27,518 nucleotides of DNA from Zelonia costaricensis. Lineage: Eukaryota; Euglenozoa; Kinetoplastea; Trypanosomatida; Trypanosomatidae. The stretch is from the NCBI GenBank assembly GCA_030849075.1, contig JASAOO010003186.1, positions 1 through 27,518 on the forward strand, read 5' to 3'. The notes under the pieces were generated by a model. It saw only the letters and a program-made list of their open reading frames with translations. It was not told the DNA's origin and did not search any database. Shown in pieces: positions 27,001 to 27,518 of this stretch (within the stretch, counting starts at the first letter, position 1; every line of letters begins with the position of its first letter). The position numbers were made by a program, and so were the translations under genes.

Positions 27001-27472
27001 CCTGCGCGAGCCGCATCGTCGTGGACGGGCCGACCGGGGGGTGGGTGCCCGGGCTGTGGCTGCCGCTCTGCACGAGGCGACTGGGCTGCGTCGACGGCCC
27101 CATCATGGTGGAGTCCCCCAGCTTGCCCAGCGACGTGCTCGTTGAGTTTTGCCGAGCCCCACCTCCGGCCCCGAGGCCTCCGTTGATGCCGGGCAGCTGG
27201 CCCGTCGGGTCATCCGGCACGACCGCCCCGCTGCGCCCCTTCGGTGCCCCCGCGTCGGCCCCGGCGTTCGTGTCGTCCTTCGTCAGGACGCGGACGGTGA
27301 AGCAGTGGTTGTTTGTGTACAGGCTCATCACGTTGCGCGAGACGCCCATCCACCGGCTCGCCAGGTACTCCTTCGACTCCTCATCGCCCAAGGCACTGTT
27401 CCAGCACGCACCGAGGAAGTCGCGCTGATAGGCGATGTGCTGCGCGTGCAGCTTCTGATTTGCGCAGCCCAT
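21068..27472 (-). CDS. Large protein of unknown family with Met-Gly-Cys N-terminus
   Basis: The frame encodes 2134 residues and ends in TGA. An in-frame TAG four codons upstream (27484-27482) supports this start. Gly2-Cys3 suggests N-myristoylation plus palmitoylation, common on trypanosomatid membrane and flagellar proteins. However, the sixth residue is Gln instead of the preferred small residue, so the motif is imperfect. Ordered-looking islands lie at about 1-68, 190-275, 455-540, 691-807, 855-895, 1047-1127 and 1591-1805, with another at the very C-terminus. They are separated by Ser/Gly/Pro/Ala-rich linkers, including polyAla and polyQ. The 691-807 block has a hydrophobic core around Leu-Pro-Tyr-Ala-Tyr-Ile-Ile-Val-Ala, more like a buried strand than a membrane span. 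The 1591-1805 block begins with a charged helical, possibly coiled-coil stretch. I see no catalytic signature and assign no function. Confidence 0.75.
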   Translation of the reverse strand: MGCANQKLHAQHIAYQRDFLGACWNSALGDEESKEYLASRWMGVSRNVMSLYTNNHCFTVRVLTKDDTNAGADAGAPKGRSGAVVPDDPTGQLPGINGGLGAGGGARQNSTSTSLGKLGDSTMMGPSTQPSRLVQSGSHSPGTHPPVGPSTTMRLAQGSGSGSGTTSRTYAPFGSGPARPADEVELAEANARLAAAAAERHKRSGGNPTALRTVVKDANELEKAAYSRHPYLQRSELAVYGGVVFSSAPARRLYHRISFVPAARAKRLDDAPLSATNAAAAGAVRYGDTSDGNAAAPSSLDAPTRADASPSSRPAGRAAATASTSSANNSISGGPPPSPPISLAANVPVRSPLRPPRSPLNTSSNNNNSGSGAWSRRSPLRNAERSGTASGGVADDGAMPALRLNSSMARRSRAGAGSDGGTASSDPLAALNNYPIDDRDAPGATTTRPPVVIGSITAMELQALPPNAELCLGGWLYVSLQDEQERLRRSLARYDQRRQRRRTALASASVSTFYKSHAGFDPFSRDDGTGLQPSGRAATQGAPQGSHGGGDADGDDDEDAADGELASRSRRPTSALASATLGATTPPSSQALVVLGSSDKEGEPLTHGTPRQQRAHSQGSATPTLESTSRPSPQPESDHGNDVEEVSASDGVALSAPPPRARPRARSAPPKPPSRLITPPSTTPPPSAVTSMRRVGKYAEEVMAVDALAAAWLPYAYIIVAIPMYECSLVPTTFHAAVARHKAVSLNLANAQSRQAYGVGCITAARYGGVMVVEYRDKVVDDEDADWIDELLRVGRETQERYGGAPGGSPAASAPHSYAAFSRDASYISPTREQQQQQPPTQRPRRYSHTATHQTRAEKLRHIKSRIWSKLRRQGLDVVLAATRTADRRHRQRRASVASEMNLLRLLPPPIATAASQPPFSADVTPAVELDEEEGGGIGGDYNANEMNFAADETNSDSNASGSGDGHPRRAGGGADGDGTRRRKRGLWSRLSRSNRSRSHHHRGGDAGTHAGREGGGAAAAGAAEAGSGRGSGTASAAAQQQRRQWTEPGFLDDDFLLRGTFRQIGGMKYLDAVSLMDGCPVSELVQGIKRWVVNLLSMPIKARPLSLYLQRYEGIASSLRLLSSQLTSAAQATSVASGRLIAPANLSFHAGGFEMEDAQSSFVSQQTAAFDAPGRAASTGSFSAASFALANASIVAAGSLPTAPRGHPYNTYYSGPLDPVVRAVLSPEMEATMAACQARQLPEVLQSPETRAAAAAAAAAAAVQEADIKIVVTPAPRSASAQNRSDSGSAASHRGPQLLPSVSSRLSGVLAPDSNGASPAAAAATEVPAVQRSPAMSLAAMPHGALPPCPGEHGCPTVPPSVAALGSSATVPAHVDPSAPLMPPLAPASATSPGGSFAGRGTDSAAAASAPPAAQPALVPTTITECLLYDDPGQNGSLVGNSFSAANGRALAAAAAAAMLGNGSFAGGRSGAVGGSGTPSPSFRFNATGSFGLDPRDCGDGGGEAGRRASTEADGTEAGDADADGVEEEREHSCGKTNAHPLGMPCKPRHPSGADAGKEVDGDADGRGDDGLDGDDGDAEGCQAEGEWQLADRELRALKSELDEMQYLVSTARAELLGRLEECIQLGAIFLPHTRSDQVALSLLTLKMMRQYPEEVPVKEIHTDWVPMLMTLLTSSRDHLLCCAGYDGGNLEHAEGDTWGFLTTYNNAVAVTDVCDANRRRELYAAGTTKYTIDPLPPLPVPRPLHDIVIAPQPVRFTRAALQELRHVGIDERGLSFTFSGGSLGVLAGIVRYYADFLRAKYHSEVAAVGGRAKDAGHTVQDVLTRGGYNVLLRRVWVWGVTTDATERKRGSAAVAAAKRTTRLLQSKLPGRDLDESPSSAESYQPPLWGDGDHVVTNTAGLAGGGAQMAGLPFRGAEAYALYDAVVHYLRTLEELTMEHQGNTSLAPHVRVKRRSTLMAWRRGRDGGEGGGGDAGGGGGAGNSTHAAGASGDAAAGNANATAGAALAAAELVPAFEICIASNFYYKHIMEEARQPLPSRGGANSQLPAPPPPPSSSSSAAKAAKTAEAVREQQRFEQPYCGGEEVMEKKVPQGRAVKKFFGFLTDHYEQWRARQSDDRQAAAFGKRIHIAMR

Positions 27473-27518
27473 CGTTGGATTCTACGCTACGGGGTACGGC
27501 ACCCGCGTGTTGTGGTGG

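Noticed and set aside
1..27518. tRNA, rRNA, CRISPR array, insertion sequence or transposase
   Set aside because: Nothing resembling them was seen: no cloverleaf-type gene noticed, no regular repeat-spacer pattern and no transposase-like protein. A covariance-model scan would be needed to exclude small RNAs.

Overview
The window looks like nuclear DNA of a trypanosomatid (Kinetoplastea), most plausibly a GC-rich member of the Leishmaniinae. Four very large intronless reading frames all lie on the minus strand, head to tail, with GC-rich third positions. They are separated by spacers holding CA/GT microsatellites and minus-strand polypyrimidine tracts followed by AG, the typical layout of a polycistronic unit resolved by spliced-leader trans-splicing. 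The genes end in ordinary TGA or TAA stops, so the genetic code appears standard. Species cannot be fixed from the sequence.

Transcription runs right to left. (1) 27472-21068: a 2134-residue protein starting Met-Gly-Cys, with conserved-looking islands in low-complexity sequence; family not recognised. (2) 20262-14719: an 1847-residue protein with a mitochondrial-type N-terminus, a partial zinc-ribbon-like Cys cluster, a PPR/TPR-like helical stretch and a C-terminal RGG tail. (3) 12038-5274: a 2254-residue cullin, identified from its C-terminal half and neddylation domain, with huge low-complexity insertions. (4) 4363-785: a 1192-residue protein with four degenerate dsRNA-binding-domain-like modules and a basic, possibly mitochondrial N-terminus. 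At the left edge, a polypyrimidine tract plus AG and an ATG at 7-5 suggest the next gene of the unit starts just outside the window.

The spacers (1-784, 4364-5273, 12039-14718, 20263-21067) hold no convincing gene. Predicted spliced-leader acceptors 19, 22 and about 56 nt upstream of three start codons agree with the chosen starts. The longest spacer (2.7 kb) carries one undetermined base next to a 17-G run.

The genes do not form an operon in the bacterial sense; neighbours in trypanosomatid units are usually functionally unrelated. Two of the four look like mitochondrial RNA-binding proteins, a possible but unproven theme. I found no mobile element, CRISPR array, tRNA or rRNA, and nothing I can defend as a wholly new system. 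The strongest points of interest are the oversized cullin and the four-module dsRBD-like protein.
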